From positions 20,190,880 through 20,254,879 of the forward strand of contig NC_089594.1 of NCBI RefSeq assembly GCF_019320115.1: a DNA stretch of 64,000 nucleotides. Direction: 5' to 3'. Made by a program: the position numbers and the translations under genes. The stretch is from Miscanthus floridulus (lineage: Eukaryota; Streptophyta; Magnoliopsida; Poales; Poaceae). The notes below the pieces were generated by a model, which was not told where the DNA came from, did no database searches, and saw only the letters and a list, made by a program, of their open reading frames with translations. Shown in pieces: positions 1-9,785 of the stretch; position 1 is the stretch's first letter, and each line of letters opens with the position of its first letter.

Positions 1-927
1 ATAACCATCCGTACTAGTTGAACTTGCTTATGTGATCATCTCGGCGAGCATTTTTCCACTGGACGACACCGTACTTGGTCAAGGAAGAGCTCCGATTCTA
101 CGAGGAAGGGAACACGGTCTTCCACAACCGTTGTCGCTCTCCCTCGTAGAATCAAAGCTCCTCCTTGTTGTCCGTTACCGCTCGACAGAGAACATGCTCG
201 CCGAGCTGAACACGGTCCGCAAGTTCAACTAGTACGGATTTTCTATAATTTTCTAACTATTTTCTAAGTTTTTCATTTCATAAAAAGTTAAAATAAAAAG
301 TACGGTGATTGACAGACTACTGCGACGATATCGGGACATGTGAATAAATAAACATTCGTACTAGTTGAACTTGCTTACGTGATCATCTCGGCGAGCATTT
401 CTCCACCGGACGGCACCGTACTTGGTCAAGGAAGAGCTCCGATTCTACGAGGAAGGGAACACGGTCTTCCACGACCGTTGTCGCTCTCCCTCGTAGAATC
501 AAAGCTCCTTCTTGATGTCCGTTACCGCTCGACAGAGAATATGCTCGCCGAGCTGAACACGGTCCGCAAGTTCAACTAGTACAGATTTTTTATAATTTTC
601 TAACTATTTTCTAAGTTTTTCATTTCATAAAAAGTTAAAATAAAAAGTATGGTGATTGACAGACTACTGCGACGATATCGGGACATGTGAATAAATAAAC
701 ATCCGTACTAGTTGAACTTGCTTACGTGATCATCTCGGCGAGCATTTCTCCACCGGACGGCACCGTACTTGGTCAAGGAAGAGCTCCGATTCTACGAGGA
801 AGGGAACACGGTCTTCCACGACCGTTGTCGCTCTCCCTCGTAGAATCAAAGCTCCTCCTTGACGTCCGTTACCGCTCGGCAAAGAACATGGTCGTCGAGA
901 TGAACACGGTCCACAAGTTCAACTAGC
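1..927. repeat. three tandem 347-bp fold-back repeats
   Basis: Three units repeat with a period of 347 bp. Each unit contains an imperfect palindrome of about 230 bp (about 9-239, 356-586 and 703-927). The outer 19 bases CCGTACTAGTTGAACTTGC pair perfectly with the complement at the far end, TCGGCGAGCAT pairs with ATGCTCGCCGA, and GATTCTACGAGG pairs with CCTCGTAGAATC next to a loop of about 25-30 bases. Third-unit arms carry more substitutions than the first two. Related units occur at 13990-14219, 38651-39223 and 57810-58382. Confidence 0.9.
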
Positions 928-1240
928 TACTTTAACCTTCTTTCATGTAAATATGCAAGCTTGAAGTGATTTTGAGCTCAAATTGCTTACAAATGAAAAA
1001 AACCACAATAAAGAACCATATATATATATAGTGAACAAAATGAGATAAGACAATGGTGAAAAATGAGAGTATGAGATTGGTAACCTTTACAACTGAAGAA
1101 TCGACAGAGAAATCGAAGAAATCGACGGAGGAATCGAAGAATGGATGGAGGAACAATGGAGGGAGGGAGGAAGCAAGAACACTACTGCAGTGAACTTCAA
1201 AATGTGCTGAGCTCGGGCTCGGGGAGAAAGGAGACGGCCG

Positions 1241-1250
1241 GGATATAAAG
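1241..1250 (-). promoter_or_regulatory. TATA-like box of element 0
   Basis: On the minus strand CTTTATATCC lies immediately inside the subterminal hairpins and is followed by a pyrimidine-rich leader (about 1240 down to 1085). The same arrangement is found at 39587-39595 and 58746-58753 in the related elements. Assignment as a promoter is inference from position and composition. Confidence 0.5.
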
Positions 1251-1256
1251 GACGGA

Positions 1257-1545
1257 CCTTTAGTCCCGGTTGGTGGCTCCAACCGGGACTAAAGGTAATT
1301 TTCCAACCCCGGGCGCAGCCACGGCCCGGGAGTAGACCTTTACTCCCGGTTGGAGCCACCAACCGGGAGTAAAAGTATACCTTTAGTCCCGGTTGGTGGC
1401 TCCAACCGGGACTAATGGTCCCTGCCACCTCTGTCTGGCGCAGTAGCCGTTGGGCAGGGGCCTTTAGTCCCAGTTGGAGCCACCAACCGGGACTAAAGGT
1501 ATCTCTAGTCCCGGGCGCAAAAAATTCCGGGACTAGAGTCCATTT
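1257..1545. repeat. subterminal hairpin cluster of element 0
   Basis: Successive inverted repeats of CCTTTAGTCCCGGTTGG or CCTTTACTCCCGGTTGG paired with CCAACCGGGACTAAAGG-type arms. Such subterminal repeats are the expected binding sites of CACTA TnpA-type proteins. The AGT and ACT variants alternate from hairpin to hairpin. Confidence 0.8.
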
Positions 1546-1579
1546 TGACCGAGGATCAAAGGTTTGTTTTCTACTAGTG

Positions 1580-2298
1580 CACAAACGCCTGTTGTAGCTG
1601 CTGGGGTGTCATCGTGGGTCACCATACGGATGCGCGAGGCCAGCAGATGCATTCGCGGCACGCATCCACAGGCAGGACAGATGACTAGGACCCACGTGGG
1701 CGTATGCGGTCCCCACGTGCATGTGCTTGGGAAACGGAGCGGCACGAGCGGTTCCTGCACGAAACTGAACTCCCGCGTACGCACACAGGCAAGCAGTAGG
1801 CACGGCGTCCGTCGCTATAGCCGGTCCATTGCATGGTCACCCAAACGATTCGTTGTTCATAGATTTATTTAGCTATCATTATCTGCTTCAATATGTTTGG
1901 AATGGAACTCCACATACCATCAGTTAACGCATCTTAGAATCGGACTTCACCTATCACTAGGCACGTGTGTGTTGTCCTAACTCGAGTATGGACCATGAGT
2001 CCGAGTTGTATACAACCAGGATAGAGAGGGGCACGACACATCGTGTGAAGTAAAGAAAAGATAATGAAAATAAATCTCTTATGCAAAATAGAATATAGAT
2101 ACAAAACAGATACGATATCGTTGGCATCATATTGAGTAAAATAAATCTATCCAGTCCGACGTGCAATTATATCTGTCCAAGTCTCAACAAGATACCTTTT
2201 ATATTGAAGAAATAACTTATGCATTTACTCTGGAGTTTATTAATCACAGATGCCAACAGCTACAATACTAAACTGACCGATAATATACTGAAATTGAC
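1580..2298. other. no gene seen; G-box-rich stretch
   Basis: The part 1590-1860 is GC-rich with short overlapping open frames on both strands that resemble no known protein. It holds several ACGTG cores (CCCACGTGGG near 1690, CCACGTGC near 1712, GGCACGTGTG near 1962), so it could be a relic of a promoter. 1870-2298 is AT-rich with nothing recognised. Confidence 0.4.
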
Positions 2299-2301
2299 TA
2301 A

Positions 2302-2660
2302 GGGCCTGCTTGATCCTTCGAATTGAATTCATTCTAATAATTACAATTTAGACATAGATTAATTAAGCTAATATAGTTATATATGGAATATATTTGTACA
2401 TTTATTATTAGGCATATAAGGGACATACTTATATGTTGCATTTTTATTATAGGGAAGTGAGTTAAAGAGTGTGCTATAAGTTAGAGAATAAAATTATAGT
2501 ATAGTGATCTATAGAATCTATTTTCATCTCCTACCCTATGAATTTAAGATAGGTTTATTTGTGAGTTTGAGAAAGTTATGGAATGTCAAATTCCAAGCCA
2601 AATAGCCTAATCCATTATGTAGATTTCAATTCCTCCAAAATAAGGGATCCAAACGGCCCC
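2302..2660. mobile_element. Tourist/PIF-like MITE
   Basis: The element starts GGGCCTGCTTGATCC and ends GGATCCAAACGGCCCC, a 15-16 bp imperfect terminal inverted repeat. It is flanked by TAA at 2299-2301 and 2661-2663, the target duplication of PIF/Harbinger elements. It is 359 bp, AT-rich inside and non-coding. Confidence 0.75.
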
Positions 2661-2663
2661 TAA

Positions 2664-3560
2664 GAGAAATAGAAAACACTATTACAAAAATAGATTTTTA
2701 GAGATACATAGCCAGATTAATAGAGGTGGACCCTCACGATTGCCGCCTCTAGAATTGTGAGACGGACCCAGGAATACGCCCGCCTCAGTTGAATGATAGC
2801 TCTTGTTAATTATTAACAGAGACATGTGTTTTCCTAGTTAGCACAATCACTTTTTTAAATTAGGATTAACAAAGATAGTCATCCTAACAAGGCAACCACT
2901 TATGTTAATGGACTATTAACAAAGGTGACCAAATTATGAAGACTAACTCTTTTAATCGTTTAATAGAGGCGGTCACATATTAACGTACCTTTATTGACGC
3001 TAGGTGTTCTAACATGTTGTTCGCTTCTATTAATTGACCATTCTAGTTTTTAGAGACGACCACATTCCTTTTGTTTCACACTAATGATCGTGGTGTACCT
3101 TTTTCACTTTGCATTTGAATGCATGCTTAATCAGGGTGACTCAAGATAGGTGGGTCACTCTAGTCTAGACTACTTATTATATATGGATTACAAATAAATT
3201 TCCCCATATCTCTTTACCCTTCATTTCTATGGATAATACACTCTTTCTTCCATAAAATATATATAATGGATTTAGTCCATATTCTTGAAGCACTAGAATT
3301 TTGGGCCAAGCTGGAATTGAAACAAAGTAGACATATCGTCAAGGAATTTATAGTCTGTCCCCATTAACCACTCAGGCAACCACCTAGCAAAAATTTATTC
3401 TAGGCCTTTTGATGATATATGGATTGATCTCTTTTTATAATACTTTGTGTACCCCTAGGGGATGTACCATGTATGGGGCATGCTTTAATTGAATAGGTAC
3501 TAATAATAAAGATACCATATATAACACAATAGTCAACTGGCCTTTTAGCTTAGTTGGTTA
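2664..3560. other. AT-rich DNA, no gene seen
   Basis: Nothing coding was found. At about 2678 a CACTATTACAAAAATAG motif resembles a CACTA-type terminus, but I found no matching right end. 3120-3180 and 3240-3480 show no clear family. Confidence 0.3.
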
Positions 3561-3928
3561 GAGCATCTCCAAGAGTTTGCTATCTTAACTTGGCATCCAT
3601 ATAATTTTGGCAAAACAAGAAAAAATAGCCTCCAACAGTTTGGCAAAACAACTTGGCATCAATAGCAACTTGGCAAATCTTCCCTCCGCGCGCGCAAATA
3701 TACGCGCGCGTATACGGCTTGGCATCCGGGGCTATTCGTTTCTTAGCGGGGCTCTTCGTTCGCTTAGCGGGCCTCTTCGTTCGCTTAGCGGGCCTCTTCG
3801 TTTTGTTAACGGGTTTTTTTATTTTACCAAGTCAAAAATGCCAAACTCTTGGAGATGGATTGTTTTTTTACTTGGCATATAATTTTGGAAGTTGCCAAGT
3901 AAAATTTGACAAACTCTTGGAGATGCTC
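3561..3928. mobile_element. MITE with GAGCATCTCCAAGAG termini
   Basis: The left end GAGCATCTCCAAGAGTTTG is inverted at the right as CAAACTCTTGGAGATGCTC, giving near-perfect terminal inverted repeats around 368 bp. A convincing target duplication was not found. The interior holds repeated TTGGCA/TGCCAA motifs and a small minisatellite. Such elements are common near grass genes; superfamily not decided. Confidence 0.65.
3735..3813. repeat. 21-bp minisatellite inside the MITE
   Basis: Three to four copies of TTCGTTCGCTTAGCGGGCCTC, the first and last diverged. Confidence 0.8.
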
Positions 3929-4110
3929 AGCGTCGTGCTAATAACGCGGGCCATTTCTTTCTATCTTTTTGTTTGATTTTGTCCCTTTAAAAAAATACTT
4001 TCCTCACCGATCCAGCATGACAGTGGCAGGCATGGAACCTACAAAACGCTGCCGCGCTGTGTTATTCTCAGCTACTGCTGCATCTCTCAACTCTATGCAC
4101 AACTAGATTT

Positions 4111-4726
4111 AGGTTCTTTGCCGAGTGCGGCACTCGGTAAAGAACACACGGCAAAAAATTGATCGGCAAAGACCGCTTTGCCGAGTGTTTTTTATCGGGC
4201 ACTCGGCAAAGGCTTTGCCGAGAGCCCCGGGGGCACTCGGCAAAGAAAAGCGACCGTCACGGCGCCGGCCCCGTTCACGGTGGCTTTGTCGAGTGCCGAC
4301 CCTGCAGGCACTCGGCAAAGATTTTTTTTTAAATTTCTTTGCCGAGTGCCCCCTGGCCGGCGCTCGGCAAAGTTTGATTTTTTTTAAAATTCTTTGTCGA
4401 GTGCCCTCTTGCCGGCACTCGGCAAAGTTTGATTTTTTTAAAAAAAAATCTTTGCCGAGTGCGCTCTGGCCGGCACTCGGCAAAGTTTCAATTTTTTTAA
4501 AAAAAATCTTTGCCGAGTGCCCTCTGGCCGGCACTCGGCAAAGTTTGAATTTTTTTTTAAAAAAAATTCTTTGCCGAGTGCCATGGTCATGGCACTCGGC
4601 AAAGCTGGAAAAATAGTTTTCCGAGCACCCATTTTTCCCGCTTTGCCGAGTGATGTGACCATGGCACTTGGCAACGGGTCCTTTGCCGAGTGCAACACTC
4701 GGCAAAGTGACCCAAAACGGCAATTT
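4111..4726. repeat. left subterminal hairpin ladder of element D
   Basis: About nine successive hairpins built from CTTTGCCGAGTGCC arms with short loops, separated by T- and A-rich spacers. Long open frames read through this block on both strands only because the repeat length and composition avoid stops. Confidence 0.85.
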
Positions 4727-4744
4727 TTAATTTTTTTTACATTC

Positions 4745-4990
4745 CATCATGACAAATAAATTCATACAGACATATAACACATATATATCTCATTCATCAC
4801 ATGTATATCTCATCCATCACATATATATCTCATCCATCCACACATCTATCCGCACATATCACATCCATCACAATATATATCACATATATAATAATAAGTG
4901 CTCAAGTCCATCTAAATAAATCCACAAGTCCATCAAAGTCCACAAGTGCATCACAAGTATATCACAAGTCCATCACCAAGTGAACAACAA
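4745..4990. repeat. degenerate short tandem repeats
   Basis: Repeats of CATCACATATATATCTCATC and CAAGTCCATCA type lie just downstream (minus sense) of the pseudogene stop codon. Confidence 0.7.
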
Positions 4991-5012
4991 ATGAAAAAAA
5001 TAAAACGTGCAC

Positions 5013-7313
5013 TCATCTCGACCATTGCGACTGTGGTGAAGGTCCATCATTCGAAGGTGCATGAGGTGGATTATTCGAACCACCATCAGATGGAGACTGC
5101 ACAAAGGAGAAAAGATTGCATGTAAGACAAGATTATTTGGATAGCTAATCTATGAAGGTAGAGGTCATACAAGCAAAGCACAAGCGAAAATAAAAAACTT
5201 TCACTCACAGGAGTAGCTGGAGGTGCAGGACGCGGAGGCGGAGGTGGAACCAACATCCCAGCTGGTAGATAGAAGCCCACACGTTGCCCAAGCCCTTGTA
5301 GGAACTCCGTAATGTCCATCAGCCTCTGCACCTAGGCCTGCCGCTCGGCCTCCAGCTGGGCCACCATCCTCTGGTGCCCAGCCTCCAGCTCCTGACGTTG
5401 CCTCATTTCTTGTTCCAGCCGGGCCTACAATATTTCACTTCAATGTTTCAGTAATGCAAAGCTAATTAAGATGTGTAAAGATCAATGTATGACGAGTAAA
5501 ACATGAATAACCTTGAGTGCGTCGACCCGGTGCTGTGCAGCGGTCGGCCGTGTGCGAATGGCCAGGCTCTCGCTCATGCTCCATGCTCGGATCTAGGAGA
5601 GAGAGGGAGTAGAGGCCGTGTCGATGACGTCGTCACCAAGCCAGAACCGCCCATGCTTCTTGCCTTGCCCCGCCCTCATGACAGCCTCTCCATCGAAGTC
5701 CTAGGTGCTCGGATTGTGGTCTGACCCATGGAGCGACCTCGCCACCTCAGTGTACTCACTGATGCGGGAGTGGATGCTCGGGTTCGTGTATGCCTCAAGC
5801 GGGTCCTCCAGGTTGAAGGAGACGTCGGACGTCGCATTGCCCTTGTGGGCCATACACCATGCCTGGAAGTCCGAGCAAGCCTAGCCACTATGTGACGCCG
5901 ACTGCGAGAAAGACAGCACGATGATTAGAAATCAGGCAGAACTGAGCGTCACAATAGATAAATGAATTCACGTACCCATGCTTGTTTGTATCCGGTGAGG
6001 CTGCAGCTGCCTTGATGGTGTGCTGGACCTTGCATCTGCAAATGATGGTCTTGGGCATCCCTGTGCATGTTGAGGTACTCCTCCGTGAACCACCTCTCCA
6101 CCATTATCGCCCAGCACTCGGGATACGCTTGGCACCACCAGGGAATCATCTACACGTCATCAAGTATTGGACATATAAGAAGATCAAATTAAACCAACTT
6201 AATCTCAAAATGAATCAATATTGATGTTCTTCATTTACCTCAAGGTACTACTCCTAGGTCAGTTGCATCTCTCTTGCGTCTTTCTTGGTTTTCCTCTCTC
6301 CAAGCTTCGACCCGTAGTAGGTTACGATGGCCTGGATGCGCACCTCGTGATGCATATCGGCGATGAGTTTTTTACAGGTTTTGGTAGTCACCTGCTCTGC
6401 CCTGGCCTTAAATTCCTCCTCGCATCTGTAATAAGTCTGCATACAAAAGCAATGTATCCATTTATTATTTCAAGAAAGGTCCAATAAATGCGACATATTG
6501 AGCAATGTTGTGCGAGGGGGACTTACCCAAAACTCTGCCTTCACCCGCGCCGCCTTGTTGGGGTACTCCGCATCGGTGGCGACGGCATAGTGGTCAAACG
6601 AGTAGGCCGGCTCCGTCTTCGATGCATACGTGACAATGCCGGGGAAGTGTTGCCTGCACAGAAGACCCAGGATGTCGTTGACTAGCCGTGAGCAACCACC
6701 CGACACAACCACCCAGTTCCTGCACAAGTGATTAAGAAAAATTATTAGTTTTTTTTCATCATATCATATGAAGTAGTGGTGATAATATATAAAGTTACTT
6801 ACTTTTGCCCTTCGGGGCGAATCACTAGGCGTTGGTGAGGAAGCGGAACCTATGAGAGGCTCACGGGACCTCGCAAGTAGACACTCGAAGAGGAGTCGGA
6901 GGAAGCGGAACCTGTGCCTGTCGCCTCCAACACGTCGTCCTCGTGCGGCCCCTCCTCGTCCGTCTACTATTACTACCACTAATTCTACTACTACTACTAC
7001 CACTAGTTGTACTACTACTACAACTATCACTACCATGACAATAACAAGAGAGAAGGCATACCAGACGGGCGTCGGGGGTAGGGGCGGGTGGCGTCGGGGC
7101 GGCCGGTCCACGGGGCGCGGCCACGCGCAGGGCCGACCAGGGGCAGGGCACCGCCGGGGGCAAGGCGCGGGCCGCGCGGGTGGCCAGGCAGCGCGGGCGT
7201 GTGGGCGCGCGAGCGGCACGGGCGGTTTGTAAGCATCGTACGTGACAACGTGCACCAAACCTTCTCAAATTTTTATCATAGCCTCCACATACGATATCAC
7301 GATATCTCAACAA
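5013..7313 (-). pseudogene. TnpA-like (Transposase_24 type) gene, decayed
   Basis: Exons with GT-AG borders can be followed on the minus strand: about 7313-6803 (degenerate Ser-rich start), 6719-6527, 6436-6239, 6149-5976, 5901-5512, 5424-5209 and 5096-5013 (TGA stop). The product resembles the plant Ptta/En-Spm transposase family (DNA-binding TnpA-like). It includes a conserved block after the second splice (LVNDILGLLCRQHFPG at the start of exon 2), a WW-rich exon beginning MIPWWCQAYPECW, and a Q/E-rich coiled coil (EQEMRQRQELEAGHQR) before a proline-rich tail. Premature TAG codons stand at 6254-6256, 6248-6250, 5881-5883, 5701-5703, 5593-5595 and 5332-5334; exon 1 also has a frameshift in its Ser repeat and a further TAG. 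It cannot make a full protein. Family assignment is from memory of conserved motifs. Confidence 0.7.
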
Positions 7314-7319
7314 GTTTCA

Positions 7320-7660
7320 TGATTTTTGGACTTCGTTTGCTTTTTATAGAATTTAAAAACACTTCGCACGCAAGTTCGCAGTCATGTTTCGTGAACAAGA
7401 TGTCCGAAATTTCGGGTCCATTCCGAGATACGGCCTCACACTACACTCACTAACAAGACTATCATTTTTTGAATCATTAAATTCTATTATTTGTACCACG
7501 TGCAGTTTATATTTATATTTTTTTTTAAAATTCAAGTAAACGAAATAAAGTAACTAAATATATCAAAAAGTCACAAAAAATCTCCAAATTCTAACTAGGA
7601 GTTCCTGGTACTTTAAAAGGGCTGCACAAAAAATTTGGAGACCAAAAATAAAAAAAATAA
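7320..7660. other. upstream region of the element D gene
   Basis: AT-rich DNA between the pseudogene start and the right hairpin ladder, presumably its promoter and leader. No clear TATA box was picked out. Confidence 0.3.
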
Positions 7661-7661
7661 A

Positions 7662-8215
7662 AAAACTTTGCCGAGTGCCGGGACATGTCACTCGGCAAAG
7701 GGGGTCTTTGCCGAGTGTCAAGAATAAGGCACTCGGCAAAGAGGGTTTTGGATTTTTTTTAAAATATCCTCTTTGCTGAGTGCCTTCACAGGGGCACTCG
7801 GCAAAGACATTTTGAAAAAAAATTCTTTGCCGAGTGCCGTGTCAGGGGCACTCGGCAAAGTATTTTAAAAAAAATCTTTGCCGAGTGCCAGATCTGGGAC
7901 ACTCGGCAAAGAATTTTTTTTTAAAAAAAACTTATTTGCCGAGTGCCTAACCGCAGGCACTCCGCAAAGAAGGACGTGGCCGAACACCATTACGCGGGGC
8001 AGCCTATGCCGAGTGCCGTACTTTTGCCGAGAGCCTGGCACTCGGCAAAGAAGTCCTTTGCCGAGAGCTTTTTTTTGCCGAGGGCCCGGCACTCGACAAA
8101 GAACTCTTTGCCGAGTGCAATTCTTTAATGAGTGCGGCACTCGGTAAAGAAGGTCTTTGCCAAGTGCCCGATTTTTAACACTCGGTAAAGCAGTTTGCAC
8201 TCGGCAAAGATCCCG
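7662..8215. repeat. right subterminal hairpin ladder of element D
   Basis: Repeated CTTTGCCGAGTGCC ... GGCACTCGGCAAAG hairpins with A/T-rich spacers, ending 12 bases inside the CACTA terminus. Some arms have decayed (for example GCCGAACACC, ATTAACACTCGG). Confidence 0.85.
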
Positions 8216-8227
8216 TTTCCAGTAGTG

Positions 8228-9007
8228 ACGAGACTATGAGAGTAGACTCATATCTCTCCGCCATATGAGAGTAGACAATACGTGTTGGACGCTAATAGAC
8301 ACAGTTTCTTCGGTAAAATAAAGAGAGAGGAGTAAGAACATGAGGAAGAAGATGCATCTCGCCATCCTGCTCCTACCGAGGCCGGTCAACACCAGTCAAA
8401 TTAAAAACTTGCATGATGGTGCTATCTAGATCCTAAACATAAATTTATGTATCTACATCCCAAACTTGCTACACCAGCCAAACGAGATACTTACTTAAAC
8501 TTGTATGACGATACCATATAGGTCCGTAGCTTCCAAAACTATAGATGATCCATGTCCTCAAACATGCTAATAAGCCACACAATAAGTACCAATTTACCAA
8601 GGTTTGCATGAAATCGTCTACGTGGCTACTTGACTCTGTGCACCTAGCATGTGGGGTCCACATGCCATTCCTCATCTTCTTTCATGCTCTCTCATGCCGC
8701 TGCTGCCACTCTCGCTTGCGCAGTCATATCCCAAGCACCAGCACCATCAACAGCCTACCAACAACAACAACAACCGGAGCACTTCCGAGTAGAGAAGTAG
8801 CACCACCGCTATGACCAAGTGAGAGGGGGCTTCATTGCGGGTCAATAGGATATCATTTATGGATTCTAGGCTTACGACCCGACATTATAGATGTTCAAAT
8901 TGGCACAGACACGCAAGCACAATAAGGCACGACTAGCTAGTCGTGCTGCCATGACATTATATACCCAGTGCAAGGCCCAGGCATGACCCTTAGCCTACTT
9001 AGCCTTG
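8228..9007. other. spacer between two CACTA elements, no gene seen
   Basis: Short open frames only. ATGAGAGTAGACTCATAT and CATATGAGAGTAGAC repeat near 8235-8275. Nothing recognised in 8280-9007. Confidence 0.3.
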
Positions 9008-9051
9008 TCACACTAGTGGAAAAACGGGTTGTACTTCCGGTTCTCAACCGC

Positions 9052-9247
9052 CTTCAGTCCCGGTTTTGAAACCAGGAGTACGAAATCAGGAAGAAAGGTC
9101 CCCTCCTTTAGTCCCGGTTTCGCGCCCGGGACTAAAGGTGCACCTTTAGTCCCGGTTGGTAAGACCAACCTGGACTAAAGGGCCTCCCGGCCTGGCCACG
9201 TGGGGCGGCCCTTTAGTCCCGGTTGGTATTACCACCGGGATTAAAGG
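9052..9247. repeat. left subterminal hairpins of element 1
   Basis: Inverted TTTAGTCCCGG arms in several hairpins; some arms decayed (AACCTGGACTAAAG, ACCGGGATTAAAGG). Confidence 0.75.
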
Positions 9248-9550
9248 TTTTCTTTTTTTTGTTTCTATTTTCAATTGATGAATCGTTTTGGTTTTCGAAT
9301 AGGTTTTCGAATACGCATTCTACCCTGCTAATAATATATGTATTCTACACATTTATAATGTTCGAACATTTTGTACAAATTAAAGTATGAAACTAACATA
9401 TATATTACATGCATATACATATATTGTACGTTATTTTATGTACATATAATATGTATGTATGTGTGTATATATATATATTACAAATAAAGGTTGCATTGTA
9501 TATTCTATCATATCCTTGGGATAACAAAATCACTCCATCTAGTTTGGCTT

Positions 9551-9706
9551 TCATGTTTCGTTGACGTCATTGTAGAACTCGCCGGCGGGGTTGAGGACCT
9601 GATCATTAAGAAATCCTGCTATGGTCTCTTGAATTGCTTTCAGTTGGTCACGTCGTATAACTTTTTCCTTCAACCATAGAGTCTTCAATAAAAGTTAAAG
9701 AAAAAG

Positions 9707-9785
<79 letters not shown>

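Larger units (their letters stand above)
1..1579 (-). mobile_element. CACTA (En/Spm) element 0, right end only
   Basis: The right terminus reads CTACTAGTG, the complement of CACTAGTAG, and ends at 1579. Inside it are TTTAGTCCCGG/CCGGGACTAAA hairpins, a pyrimidine-rich leader on the minus strand and three tandem fold-back repeats. The same order (terminus, hairpins, TATA, leader, fold-back repeats) occurs at the right ends of the elements at 27789-39925 and 46944-59085, so this is the right end of a close relative whose genes would lie to the left, outside the window. The flanking triplet is CAC; the other target-site copy cannot be seen. Confidence 0.85.
4098..8227 (-). mobile_element. CACTA element D (GCCGAGTG family), 4.1 kb
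   Basis: The right terminus is CCAGTAGTG ending at 8227 (complement CACTACTGG). The left terminus is a diverged CACAACTAGA starting at 4098. Flanking triplets ATG (4095-4097) and ACG (8228-8230) differ by one base and may be an old target duplication. Both ends carry many TTTGCCGAGTGCC/GGCACTCGGCAAA hairpins. The interior has a decayed TnpA-like gene but no TNP2 transposase, so it would have depended on another element for movement. Confidence 0.75.

Noticed and set aside
32..926. Three open frames of 66 codons with nearly the same protein, and similar ones at 14014, 38674 and 57833
   Set aside because: They lie within the palindromic unit, and the conservation follows the hairpin, not codon positions. 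No family is recognised, so I treat them as hairpin by-products.
2678..3060. Another CACTA element starting CACTATTACAAAAATAG
   Set aside because: No matching right terminus, target duplication or subterminal repeats could be found.
4109..4723. Long open frames on both strands (up to 204 codons)
   Set aside because: They read through the GCCGAGTG hairpin ladder, and both strands are open because of repeat structure.
7662..8215. CRISPR-like array
   Set aside because: Regularly spaced repeats, but each is an inverted pair inside a CACTA terminus of a plant genome, with no cas genes and no unique spacers.
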